A stretch of 34,808 nt of DNA from Candidatus Omnitrophota bacterium (GTDB lineage: Bacteria > Omnitrophota > Koll11 > Gygaellales > JAQTUY01), in assembly GCA_028707105.1 (NCBI GenBank), contig JAQTUY010000001.1, forward strand, positions 1 through 34,808, given 5' to 3'. This document shows, one piece after another, positions 16,569-24,230 of the stretch (the stretch's first letter is position 1; every line of letters begins with the position of its first letter). The notes under the pieces are model-generated. The model was not told the DNA's origin, searched no databases, and saw nothing but the letters and a program-made list of their open reading frames with translations. A program made the position numbers and the translations under genes.

Positions 16569-17149
16569 TATCTGCGCGCCTCAAAGCTATCAAGTATCTT
16601 CTGGAATACAAGCTCATATCCGGGATCAGCCTTCTCATCTCCCAGCGTACCCAGGAAAACAAAAAAATTACTTCCCGAAGGGATGATAACGCGAGAATAA
16701 GTTTTCCACCCTTCCGGCTGGCGGATGCGAAAATCATCGCGCACGCCCTTTATGCCGTCAACCGTAACCTCTGCCTGGCGCAAGATCTCGATCCGGGCAC
16801 CTTGCATCCGCAGCCCTTCATCTTTCTTATCCGCGAATTCACGCGTGCCCAGGTTATCCCGGTTCCAATGCACCCCTACTCCCAGCTCAAACGACGCCAG
16901 GCTGCCTGCCGCACGTTCCGGCCTGAAATTCAGGTAATCAAACGGTAATCTGTTTTCTGTTGCCTCGCGCATATCTTTACGCATATTCAGGTACACTTTA
17001 AGCTGCGCGGGAAGCGCCAGGCTATATCCCTCCCGGCTGTTCTCATAGCTGGCCCATTCCGGCTCTGCCAGACAGGCAAGGGGCAGGGCCAAACATAGTA
17101 AAACAGCGCTGGCGACAGTAAATATTAAAATACACTTTTTCGTCTTCAT
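16568..17149 (-). CDS. Exported protein of unknown function
   Basis: I do not recognise the family with confidence. The 193 residues begin with a signal peptide (KTKKC, hydrophobic 7-25, cleavage likely after LACLA near 28). The mature part has the pattern of a PsbP/DUF1795-like small beta-sandwich: an opening YENSREGYSLALPAQ, internal VTVDGIKGVRDDF, WKTYSRVIIPSG and FVFLGTLGDEKADPGY, and a closing FQKILDSFEA helix. Such domains are often periplasmic. It is coupled to the Fe-S membrane gene behind it and begins just after the SUI1 gene, so a shared role in the cell envelope with the Fe-S protein is possible. Confidence 0.75.
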   Translation of the reverse strand: MKTKKCILIFTVASAVLLCLALPLACLAEPEWASYENSREGYSLALPAQLKVYLNMRKDMREATENRLPFDYLNFRPERAAGSLASFELGVGVHWNRDNLGTREFADKKDEGLRMQGARIEILRQAEVTVDGIKGVRDDFRIRQPEGWKTYSRVIIPSGSNFFVFLGTLGDEKADPGYELVFQKILDSFEARR

Positions 17150-17150
17150 A

Positions 17151-17507
17151 TTATTTGACCGAATAACCCAGCTTACCTAACTCCAGCCTTGTTTGCCGGC
17201 GATGATCACCCTGTAACTCGATGATATGGTCCTTTACCGCCCCGCCAGTGCCGAAACGCTGTTTTAATTGCCTGGCAAGCTCCAACAGGCGCTCCTGGTT
17301 TAAAGGTAAGCCGATGATCAGCGTAACCCCTTTACCTTTACGCCCTTGTGTTTCATATCGCAGGCGCGCCACGCCGTCGGGCTTAGGCACTTCTATCCTC
17401 TTCATTTTACGGCATACGCAGGCCTTGACCGGCTTGGCGCAACCCGGACAGACCGCGCCCAACGAGGTAGAATAAACTAATCTTGTATTGGGATCAGCGT
17501 TTTTCAT
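17151..17507 (-). CDS. yciH: SUI1/eIF1-like translation factor (YciH family)
   Basis: Small factor related to eukaryotic eIF1 that can bind the 30S subunit and affect start-codon fidelity. The 118 residues have an N-terminal cysteine cluster (CPGCAKPVKACVC, probable zinc knuckle, residues 20-32) and then the SUI1 domain: VARLRYETQGRKGKGVTLI near 46, and the conserved FGTGGAVKDHIIELQGDH near 85. Length matches bacterial YciH proteins. It ends 1 base before the exported-protein gene. Confidence 0.92.
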   Translation of the reverse strand: MKNADPNTRLVYSTSLGAVCPGCAKPVKACVCRKMKRIEVPKPDGVARLRYETQGRKGKGVTLIIGLPLNQERLLELARQLKQRFGTGGAVKDHIIELQGDHRRQTRLELGKLGYSVK

Positions 17508-17545
17508 CGATTAAAAACAACGCTATCATCTTGTTTTTAACTGGA

Positions 17546-17570
17546 GAAAAAGACAGGCCTTTTCAGGCTG
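17546..17570 (-). terminator. Possible terminator after the zinc-ribbon gene
   Basis: Minus strand: CAGCC/GGCCTG stem with one bulged base (17554-17570), followed by TCTTTTTC. It lies directly behind the stop at 17580 and would separate this gene from yciH. The stem is short. Confidence 0.4.
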
Positions 17571-17579
17571 GCGCCTATT

Positions 17580-17744
17580 TTAACGGCCGCTATCTTTTCG
17601 CTTTGAGTAGCATTCTCTGCAGTAAATTGGACGATCCCCTCTGGGCTTAAAGGGCACTTCGCACTCTTTCTTACAATCTGAACAAACCGCCTTATGAAGC
17701 TCTTTAGGACCCCTATTGTATTCCCCCTCACCTTGAAAACCCAT
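17580..17744 (-). CDS. Small zinc-ribbon protein (54 aa), CxxC...CxxC
   Basis: The product carries two cysteine pairs, VCSDCKKEC and YCRECYSK, spaced like a zinc ribbon, preceded by GEGEYNRGPKELHKA and with a basic tail. Proteins of this type (EVPFKPRGDRPIYCRECY) are common in candidate phyla and are annotated only as zinc-ribbon proteins; nucleic-acid or ribosome binding is likely but unproven. The ATG at 17744 is supported by AGGAGG with a 7-base spacer. It begins 17 bases inside the end of the upstream coiled-coil gene in another frame, so the two are translationally coupled. Very short, but the motif spacing and ribosome-binding site are convincing. Confidence 0.8.
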   Translation of the reverse strand: MGFQGEGEYNRGPKELHKAVCSDCKKECEVPFKPRGDRPIYCRECYSKRKDSGR

Positions 17745-18117
17745 GCTTCTTCCTCCTTGTTTGGCCGAACCCACTCTGTCCACTACTGTATCGTTTTTCA
17801 AAACGACGCCCCTGATCCGGTCCGTTTTCACGGGCATCATCAAAAGACTTTCTCTTATGGCCGAATCCGCGGTCAAAGCTTTTTTCTCCCCGGGGATCAC
17901 TTTGCCCTCTATCGAAGCGGCGATGATGGCTAAAAGATCTGAAAGGTTTTGAGAAACTCTGCTCAGCCTGCGGCCTACCTTGAGTTTGGACGACCAGAAG
18001 ATCTATCTTTTTTTCAAGAAAATTCAACTGCTGCTGGACCTGCTTGATCAAAAGCAGCACATCCTGCCTGTCCGGCGGCGGAGGCATCAGATCCTTATGT
18101 TCAGAATGCTCACTCAT
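17728..18117 (-). CDS. Small protein with coiled coil and Arg/Gly/Phe-rich basic tail
   Basis: The 129 residues comprise an acidic/Pro N-terminus, a helical stretch DVLLLIKQVQQQLNFLEKKI (about 19-38) with heptad-like hydrophobics that should form a coiled coil, and from residue 48 a low-complexity tail rich in Arg, Gly, Ser, Phe and Lys (FRSFSHHRRFDRGQ, FDRGFGHKRKSFDD, RRKKHGFSR) resembling RGG/RNA-binding tails. No enzyme motif is seen. Together with the zinc-ribbon gene that overlaps its 3' end it may form a nucleic-acid-binding pair. A perfect 14-bp palindrome (18155-18168) lies in its leader. Confidence 0.75.
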   Translation of the reverse strand: MSEHSEHKDLMPPPPDRQDVLLLIKQVQQQLNFLEKKIDLLVVQTQGRPQAEQSFSKPFRSFSHHRRFDRGQSDPRGEKSFDRGFGHKRKSFDDARENGPDQGRRFEKRYSSGQSGFGQTRRKKHGFSR

Positions 18118-18195
18118 TTAATTACCCCTTTTCTTTAAAAATCTTTTTCCATGCGCCGGGCGCCCGGCAGAAACCTTATCTTAATACATTGCCTT

Positions 18196-18223
18196 ATTAT
18201 AACACCTGGAGAAATATTAGCAA
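18196..18223 (-). promoter_or_regulatory. Promoter of the coiled-coil/zinc-ribbon pair
   Basis: Minus strand: -35 TTGCTA (18218-18223), 16-base spacer, perfect -10 TATAAT (18196-18201). It starts right after the stop of the kinase gene at 18230. Confidence 0.65.
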
Positions 18224-18229
18224 GAGATC

Positions 18230-18976
18230 CTACTTCTGCCGGTCCGGCTGGATAATAGGCAGGCTGACGGTAAAAGTGGCGCCTTTACCCGGGGCGCTTT
18301 CAGCATTGATCCTGCCGTTATGCCTGGATATGATCCCATACGCCATAGCTAATCCTAAACCCGCCTTTTCATTGCGTCCCTTTGTGCTAAAAAAAGACTC
18401 TCCCAGCCGTTTCAGGTCATCCCGGCTGATCCCGCTGCCGGTATCGGAAAAGACGATCTTAATGATCCCGTCCTCTTTCGCGTAATCAGTCCTGATCGTA
18501 AGCTTGCCTTCCGTGGATACGGCGTCAACCGAATTAAGGACAAGCGTCACAAAGACCTCTTCAAGTTCGCCCGCGCAGGCCATAACAAACGGAACGTCCG
18601 CGTTGAATACCTTTTCAACCGTCATCTTCGAATACCGCACGATGGGATTAGTCAACTCCAAAACATCATCAATAGCCTTATGTATGTCAACGGGCTTGAA
18701 TTCCCTGCCGGGCTCCAGCGAAAACCTGCCTATCCTTCTTAAGAGATCCGCGCTCCTGCCATGCAGTTCTTCGATCGCCCTGAGCATCTCCTGTTTATCT
18801 GTATCGGTGACCGTTGGATCCAGCAATAACCTTGCGTAACCGTTGGCGCTGGCGATATTATTCAGCACATCATGGACGACCCGGCTCACAAGATAGCCTG
18901 TCGCAATAAGCCTGTGGGCGCCGCGCAGCTTCCCTTTCTGATCCTCTCTTCGTATAAATCTCGCGAAAATATTCAT
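18230..18976 (-). CDS. Soluble sensor histidine kinase (transmitter only)
   Basis: A 248-residue cytosolic kinase without membrane helices or a PAS domain. The dimerisation/phosphoacceptor helix is SRVVHDVLNNIASANGYA (His35); the ATPase domain shows an N box LVLNSVDAV near 157, G1 FSDTGSGIS near 190, F box ESFFSTKG and G2 GLGLAMAYGI near 214. Its ATG overlaps the receiver stop by four bases (ATGA), so the receiver and this kinase are made together. With no sensing domain of its own it may act as a phosphatase, a phosphotransferase for the receiver, or be controlled by a partner. Confidence 0.93.
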   Translation of the reverse strand: MNIFARFIRREDQKGKLRGAHRLIATGYLVSRVVHDVLNNIASANGYARLLLDPTVTDTDKQEMLRAIEELHGRSADLLRRIGRFSLEPGREFKPVDIHKAIDDVLELTNPIVRYSKMTVEKVFNADVPFVMACAGELEEVFVTLVLNSVDAVSTEGKLTIRTDYAKEDGIIKIVFSDTGSGISRDDLKRLGESFFSTKGRNEKAGLGLAMAYGIISRHNGRINAESAPGKGATFTVSLPIIQPDRQK

Positions 18977-19350
18977 CTGTTTTGTAACGCCTTTTCGATC
19001 TTGGCTATAAGCTCGTCTTTTTCTATCGGCTTTGCGAGAAAATCAACTACACCCATTTTATCCATTTTGAGCCTGTCCTCGGTCGTATCGGAAGCGGATA
19101 GCGTTATAATGGGGATGTGCTTTCCGGCGGGACTATCGTTTAACATCCCGCACACCTGGACCCCGTCCATCTTTGGCATAAGCATATCCAGCAGTATAAC
19201 ATCCGGCTTATATGACTCCACTTGCGATAGGATATCCCGCGCCTCCTGCAAGGTCCGGACTTCATATTTACCGGTACTCTCAAGGTTGATCTTCACCAGC
19301 GCCAGGAAATACTCCTCATCATCGATTATCATCACTTTCTTCTTTTCCAT
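18973..19350 (-). CDS. Single-domain response regulator (CheY-like receiver)
   Basis: The 125-residue protein is a receiver domain alone: acidic pocket Asp10/Asp11 (MIIDDEE), phosphoacceptor Asp55 in VILLDMLMPKMDG, switch Thr83 in IITLSAS, and Lys107 in FLAKPIE. No output domain follows, so it must act by protein contact or as a phosphorelay intermediate. I start at the ATG 19350, 8 bases after GAGG, rather than at the GTG three codons earlier, which overlaps the ribosome-binding site. It lies 13 bases after one kinase gene and overlaps another. Confidence 0.95.
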   Translation of the reverse strand: MEKKKVMIIDDEEYFLALVKINLESTGKYEVRTLQEARDILSQVESYKPDVILLDMLMPKMDGVQVCGMLNDSPAGKHIPIITLSASDTTEDRLKMDKMGVVDFLAKPIEKDELIAKIEKALQNR

Positions 19351-19363
19351 ATTATACACCTCG

Positions 19364-21199
19364 CTACACTTTGAATACTATGGTAAATTTCGTACCCTGG
19401 CCTTTTTTACTTTCCACGCTGATCAAGCCCTTGTGCATCTCGATTATATTTTTAATGATCGAAAGGCCCAGGCCGGTTCCTTCCGTCCGGTTTTTTGTGG
19501 TAAAGAACGGGTCGAATATCTTGTCGATGACGTTCCCATCTATGCCTGTTCCGCTATCCTCGACTTCCACGATTATCGCTTCTTCTCCCGGCCTGAAAAA
19601 ATCTTCTTCCCTATTACCGACCTTATTTTCCGACGCTTCCAGCCTGGATAAGTAAGAGCGGACATACAACTTTCCGCCTTTAGGCATGGCATCTGCCGCG
19701 TTATTGAGCAGATTGACAAACACCTGTTCTATCTTTCCTTTATCCGCAAATAATTTAGGCAGCTCCTTGCCCAGCTCGCAGGTGATCTCTACGGAATGAA
19801 GCTTTAATTTATGCTGCACCAATTCAAGGGAAGTATTTATTATAGCATTGATCTCCTGTTTTTCCGGCTTTAATGCCGGGGCCCTGGAAAAATCAAGGAG
19901 CGCGCAGACAATGCTATCTGCCCTTTCTACGCTTTCTTTCATCATCTGAAGCATTTTGCGATTATCCGCCTGTTCCGGAGGCAATATCCCCTCAAAGTAA
20001 TTTACCCCCAGCAATATGATCCCCAGGGGATTTTTAACCTCATGCGCGATACCGCTGGCCATCGTACCCACGGCCTTCATCTTTTCAGCGTTGACAAGCT
20101 GGGCCTGGGTCTCTTGTATTTTTTTTAAGCTGTTTTCCAACCTTTCCCTGACCTGGTTATTATCCTCCAGCATGCTGATCACTATTTGGCGGGATCTTAT
20201 CTCCTCTTTCAAGGACTCGGATATCTTTTCCTGCGCCTTCTTACGCTCGGTGATATCCTCGACCATTTCAATGGCCGCGATGACCTTGCCGGCCTCATCC
20301 TTAACCGGAGAAGAAATTATCCTGTAATTAAAGACCTGGCCGTTCATCGGAGTTTCCGTGATATCTTCGTGGACCAACCCGTCCTTTAAAGTCTTGACAG
20401 TCGGGCAGTAAATACAGATACTATCTCTCGGCGGATTATTGAACGCGCGGTAACAAATATGCGTATGCTTAGGATCTATATGAGGATTCCACTTCTTCAT
20501 CTGGCTGTTTATAGATAATATCTCCATATACGGGCTGATCAGCGCCACGCCAATACCGATATTATCCACGATGCTCCGGTATTTCTCTTCGCTTCCGCGC
20601 AAAGATTGTTCCATGTTCTTGCGTTCGGTGATGTCCCTCCAGACGCAATGGTACACCAGCCGCCCCATGATCTCAATGGTCTGCGCCGTAACGTGGATAT
20701 TCCTGATCTCGCCCTGTTTTGTCCGATGCCGGGTCTCAAAATCGTCGCGCCCGGCGCGTATGACTTTGGCGATACGCGCCCTGGTTTCTTCGGACGTCTC
20801 GATTATCTCAAAATCAGAAACGCTCAAACGGGCAAATTCCTCGCGTGAATAACCCAGCTGACGGCAGGCTGTTTCGTTAAACTCTATGGGCCGCGCCGTA
20901 TCCGGGTCAAGGATCACGATACCGTCAGGCGAATATTCAAATAGCAGGCGGTAACGGATCTCGGTATCGCGCAGCGCCGCTTCGGCCGCCTTGGAACGCC
21001 TGATCTCATAATACAGCTTTTGATTCCAAAAGGCCAATATCCCCAGGACCGCGACGGATATCGCCAGCATCTGCCAGAAATGATCATGGCATGACCACAT
21101 GCCGCTTGCCAGCAAAGTCAGCAGTGCCACAACCAGGATAAACAAGATAACCGGCCTGGCTGTTTTAAAAGAGGACCCGATCGACTCGGAAGACTTCAT
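19364..21199 (-). CDS. Membrane-associated PAS-PAS sensor histidine kinase
   Basis: The 611-residue kinase has two close N-terminal membrane helices (about 15-35 and 41-58) with almost no periplasmic loop, PAS 1 (about 80-193), PAS 2 (about 205-318), a coiled coil (320-372), and the transmitter with phosphoacceptor His386 in MASGIAHEVKNPLG, N box FVNLLNNAADAMPKGG, G1 VEVEDSGTGI and G2 GTGLGLSIIKNI. PAS 2 has a cysteine cluster, Cys249-x12-Cys262-x2-Cys265, of a kind seen in redox- or metal-responsive PAS sensors. Upstream is a PAS protein without a transmitter, downstream a lone receiver. Confidence 0.95.
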   Translation of the reverse strand: MKSSESIGSSFKTARPVILFILVVALLTLLASGMWSCHDHFWQMLAISVAVLGILAFWNQKLYYEIRRSKAAEAALRDTEIRYRLLFEYSPDGIVILDPDTARPIEFNETACRQLGYSREEFARLSVSDFEIIETSEETRARIAKVIRAGRDDFETRHRTKQGEIRNIHVTAQTIEIMGRLVYHCVWRDITERKNMEQSLRGSEEKYRSIVDNIGIGVALISPYMEILSINSQMKKWNPHIDPKHTHICYRAFNNPPRDSICIYCPTVKTLKDGLVHEDITETPMNGQVFNYRIISSPVKDEAGKVIAAIEMVEDITERKKAQEKISESLKEEIRSRQIVISMLEDNNQVRERLENSLKKIQETQAQLVNAEKMKAVGTMASGIAHEVKNPLGIILLGVNYFEGILPPEQADNRKMLQMMKESVERADSIVCALLDFSRAPALKPEKQEINAIINTSLELVQHKLKLHSVEITCELGKELPKLFADKGKIEQVFVNLLNNAADAMPKGGKLYVRSYLSRLEASENKVGNREEDFFRPGEEAIIVEVEDSGTGIDGNVIDKIFDPFFTTKNRTEGTGLGLSIIKNIIEMHKGLISVESKKGQGTKFTIVFKV

Positions 21200-21223
21200 A
21201 ACCTATCCCTGTTCCTTGCGGAG

Positions 21224-22600
21224 CTATTTCCCCAGCTCCTTTTTGAGTATCGCGATCTCTTTTTTAAGCTCTATTATCCGCTCTTCCCTTCCTACGCTTG
21301 CTTTATAAAAAATCTCCAGTTCCTGCAAGCGCTTCCGTAATTCTTCTTCAACTTTCTTACGCTCGGTGATATTACGGATCGTCCCGTAATATTCTATCCC
21401 GGAATTGTCAGCTTTTTTCCGGAGTGCCGCGGTGATCAATACATCGATGACTATTCCATTCTTGCGCTTCAATTGAACAGGATATTCCTTGATATAGCCT
21501 TGCTGCTCGATAAGAGCCAGTAATGCCGAACGATCTTGCGGACTTACATATAAAGAGCTAATTGTAGCCTGAGACAATTCCTCCCGGCTGTCATACCCGA
21601 ATATTTCCAGCGCGGCATCGTTAAAATCGATCCATTTCCCTTCCTTGGATGTGATAAAGACGCAGTCCCGGGACGTGGTAAAAAATTCACGGTATCGTAT
21701 CTCGCTCTCTTCAAGTTTCTCCTCTGCCTGTTTACGCTCGGTTACATCATCATATACGGCGACTATTTCTCCGGAGGGCAATTTGTAGACGTAATTTTCC
21801 ACCCACTGGGAGATACGCGCGTCCTGATATAACGATACGGGATGACGCTGGGACTTCCCGGTCTTCCATACCTGCTGGAATACCTCAAATAGGCCGAGTT
21901 TCTTTACGCTGGGGAATACCTGGAGGACGCTTTTACCGATGACCTCATCCCGGCTGACCTTGCTAAAATGCTCACCGGATTTATTTATATCTTTAAATAT
22001 GAAATCCTCACCGTTATCTTTAGCCTCATAAACGACCACGCCGCTGCGCATATTATTAAATAATTCACGGAATTGTTTTTGCTCCCGCAGAAGGACTTCT
22101 TTCGCTTCCTTGAGTTCACTGATATTGCGCTCTATTAAAGCAATACCTACCGGGTTCGTAACGTCACGGCCCGTAGAGATGATACTATCTGCCGGATATT
22201 CCACTAATTTCGTCACCGTCAACCAGACATCGAGAATATAGCCATCTTTAGTTACTCTCTTGGTCTCAAATGAAGTGACCGTTTCACCCGCGATCAAACG
22301 ACGGGTAAACTCCTTTTGCTCCTGGATTTTATCGGGAGTAGTGAAACGCTCGATGTTCATCCCCAGCGCCTCTTTCTCGCTATAGCCATACATCAGTTCA
22401 GCGCCGCGGTTCCAAGCGCGGATCCGTCCGTCAAGATCCTGTATGATGATCGCGTCGTTGGAGTCGCGTATCACCGTCTCGAAGCGGTTAATGACCTTCT
22501 GTTGGTCATTATTATCCTGCTTCTCAAATTCCGCTATACGTTCCCGCAGAAGCTTGATCTCGCCAATGAGTTCTTCTTTGGTTTTGTCTTCTCGCGCCAT
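21224..22600 (-). CDS. Triple-PAS protein without transmitter domain
   Basis: A 458-residue soluble protein with an N-terminal coiled coil (about 8-40), PAS 1 (about 40-155; IRAWNRGAELMYGYSEKEAL), PAS 2 (about 175-290), PAS 3 (about 297-415; IDFNDAALEIFGYDSREEL) and a C-terminal coiled coil with FYKASVGREERIIELKKEI. The ITERK-type linker after each PAS normally leads to a kinase or cyclase, but the gene stops here. The next gene starts 24 bases on with a full PAS kinase, so this may be a sensor subunit for it. The start has a seven-G Shine-Dalgarno directly behind an intrinsic terminator. Confidence 0.93.
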   Translation of the reverse strand: MAREDKTKEELIGEIKLLRERIAEFEKQDNNDQQKVINRFETVIRDSNDAIIIQDLDGRIRAWNRGAELMYGYSEKEALGMNIERFTTPDKIQEQKEFTRRLIAGETVTSFETKRVTKDGYILDVWLTVTKLVEYPADSIISTGRDVTNPVGIALIERNISELKEAKEVLLREQKQFRELFNNMRSGVVVYEAKDNGEDFIFKDINKSGEHFSKVSRDEVIGKSVLQVFPSVKKLGLFEVFQQVWKTGKSQRHPVSLYQDARISQWVENYVYKLPSGEIVAVYDDVTERKQAEEKLEESEIRYREFFTTSRDCVFITSKEGKWIDFNDAALEIFGYDSREELSQATISSLYVSPQDRSALLALIEQQGYIKEYPVQLKRKNGIVIDVLITAALRKKADNSGIEYYGTIRNITERKKVEEELRKRLQELEIFYKASVGREERIIELKKEIAILKKELGK

Positions 22601-22614
22601 TATTTATCCCCCCC

Positions 22615-22658
22615 AAAAAAATAAAAACCCAAGGCCCGCATTTCTGCACTGCCCTGGG
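22615..22658 (-). terminator. Intrinsic terminator in the leader of the PAS operon
   Basis: Minus strand: 8-bp outer stem (22651-22658 with 22628-22635), small internal loop, inner GCA/TGC with GAAA loop, then T5-A-T7. The T tract runs directly into the PAS gene ribosome-binding site. Because a promoter lies upstream at 22753-22781, this may be an attenuator as well as the end of the nnrE operon. Confidence 0.8.
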
Positions 22659-22685
22659 ATAATATTCATCGCCTTGACCAAATGG

Positions 22686-22715
22686 TTATTCATGCTTATT
22701 TTTCATCTCGCTCAT
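22686..22715 (-). other. Possible 9-codon leader ORF
   Basis: Between promoter and terminator lies ATG-AGC-GAG-ATG-AAA-AAT-AAG-CAT-GAA-TAA, preceded by GGAAAGA. It could be a leader peptide coupled to the downstream terminator. The codons show no run of a single regulatory amino acid, and such short ORFs occur by chance. Confidence 0.25.
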
Positions 22716-22752
22716 TCTTTCCGGGAACAATTTTTGCCTGATGTTCAATAAT

Positions 22753-22781
22753 ATTGTACTTCTTACATACACAAAAGTCAA
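22753..22781 (-). promoter_or_regulatory. Strong promoter of the PAS/kinase operon leader
   Basis: Minus strand: -35 TTGACT (22776-22781), 17-base spacer, -10 TACAAT (22753-22758). The transcript would start near 22746 and carry a leader of about 145 nt that includes the terminator. Confidence 0.75.
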
Positions 22782-22854
22782 TATCAAACACCCCATATAT
22801 CTTTGGCGTATTCTTTTGGTCCAGATTGCTTTATCAAGGTAAGTCTTAGAGACC

Positions 22855-23517
22855 TCATCCTGTTATGCGCGGAAGCGAAATATCGGCAACGCTGATCCTG
22901 CCGGTGAATTTACGCGCCTGCTTTCCGGCTAACCCCTTCTTCAACATGCCGAATGTCACAGTTTTTGCGGCCTGAACAGCAGTACCCAGGGGTTTCCCGG
23001 TATCCGCGTCCAATCCCGAAGGAATATCCAGGGCTAAGATCGGAATCCTGGCAGCGTTAAGCATACTGAATAATTCCTGATAAAACCTATCCAGCCCGCC
23101 CCTTAGCCCGATACCAAAAATGCCATCTATTAGTAGATGGCATCTCTTGATCTCTTTTTCGATCTTGCCAAACACGCTGATATCCTGGATCAGCTTAAAA
23201 CCTTGCCCCATTTTACGCAAGATCTGATAATTTATTCTTGCCTCTTCGCTAAACTCCTTCTTTCTCCCCACTAAATAAATACGGGTTTGAATACCCCTAT
23301 TTATTAAATGCCTGGCGCAGACAAAGCCGTCTCCCCCGTTATTACCGTATCCGCAAAAGACTGCCGCGCGCCGCGTGCCCTTCATTAGCAGCATCTTCAA
23401 TGCTTCTTCGGCAGAGGCGCGCCCGGCATTTTCCATCAGGATCAAAGCTGGAATGCCGCAACGCTTTATGGCTGCGGCATCCAATCTTTTCATCTGTTCT
23501 CTAGTAACGCTCTTCAT
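22855..23517 (-). CDS. nnrE: NAD(P)H-hydrate epimerase
   Basis: Repairs damaged NAD(P)H by epimerising the hydrate so a dehydratase can act on it. The 220-residue YjeF_N domain protein shows MKRLDAAAIKRCGIPALILMENAGR at the start, the nucleotide-binding AVFCGYGNNGGDGFVCARHL near 49, LLIDGIFGIGLRGG near 110 and LALDIPSGLDADTG near 140. Many bacteria fuse this to the ADP-dependent dehydratase (NnrD); here the gene ends after the epimerase and no dehydratase is in the window. Its ATG directly follows the stop codon of the channel gene. Confidence 0.94.
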   Translation of the reverse strand: MKSVTREQMKRLDAAAIKRCGIPALILMENAGRASAEEALKMLLMKGTRRAAVFCGYGNNGGDGFVCARHLINRGIQTRIYLVGRKKEFSEEARINYQILRKMGQGFKLIQDISVFGKIEKEIKRCHLLIDGIFGIGLRGGLDRFYQELFSMLNAARIPILALDIPSGLDADTGKPLGTAVQAAKTVTFGMLKKGLAGKQARKFTGRISVADISLPRITG

Positions 23518-24150
23518 CTATTCCGTTTTATGCACTATAAACGAAAACATGAAATAAACCGCGATCAGAAAATACAAACTAAACGATATATAAGTATTCA
23601 AAAACGCCAGCGCCGCGGCGCTAATATAGAAAACCGGGCCAAAAACAAAAGCCATGACCATTTCTTTTTTATACGCTCCGGTTTGGACCGTTTCCCTCAA
23701 TAACTCCCGGTGCGTAAACCCGTACCATCTCACAGCGATCAGCGCCGCTCCCGCGCAGCCCATCACCAACCCATAGGAAGCAACCGCGATCGGGTTAAGC
23801 GGGTAATCTCCTACCATGGCTGTTGGGAACGGCACAAAACAGACAAAAAGCAGCACCAAAACATTGAGCCAGAACAAGACGATATTTATCCCTTTTAACA
23901 TTTCAAAGATCCGGTGATGATTGACCCAGACGATACAGATAGTCAGGAAGCTGATCACCCAGCTGATGATCTTCGGGACAAACGTACCCAGCGCGCTCAA
24001 TAATTCCCCGCCCGACTCGGCATGCTCAATATGAGGGACTTTGAGCTCCAGGATCAGAAGCGTCACGATTATGGCAAAAATTCCGTCGCTGAATGTCTCA
24101 ACCCGGCTTTTGCTCAAAATCCCGAATTTAAATACTCCGCTCTCCTTCAT
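23518..24150 (-). CDS. TMEM175-family (DUF1211) potassium-channel-like membrane protein
   Basis: The 210-residue protein has six membrane helices. Near the N-terminus it carries RVETFSDGIFAIIVTLLILE, the R-x3-FSDG signature of TMEM175 channels, in which this helix lines the K+ pore. A second family feature, WVNHHRIFEML with a lone basic turn after helix 3, is also seen. Bacterial members form tetrameric, weakly K+-selective leak channels. It lies directly in front of nnrE with no gap. Confidence 0.92.
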   Translation of the reverse strand: MKESGVFKFGILSKSRVETFSDGIFAIIVTLLILELKVPHIEHAESGGELLSALGTFVPKIISWVISFLTICIVWVNHHRIFEMLKGINIVLFWLNVLVLLFVCFVPFPTAMVGDYPLNPIAVASYGLVMGCAGAALIAVRWYGFTHRELLRETVQTGAYKKEMVMAFVFGPVFYISAAALAFLNTYISFSLYFLIAVYFMFSFIVHKTE

Positions 24151-24230
24151 TTTGTCCTCTTTCCCTATAAAGACCTGACGCCGCGATCCGGGTTTACCGG
24201 CAGCGTGCGCTATTTTAATAATGCCCGGCT

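Noticed and set aside
17580..18117. A frameshifted single gene joining the coiled coil and the zinc ribbon
   Set aside because: The zinc-ribbon frame has its own ATG with AGGAGG at a proper distance, so two coupled genes explain the data better; a sequencing error cannot be fully excluded.
22615..22690. A fluoride riboswitch in the PAS leader, suggested by GGCGATGA
   Set aside because: The rest of the crcB pseudoknot pattern is missing; only the short string matches.
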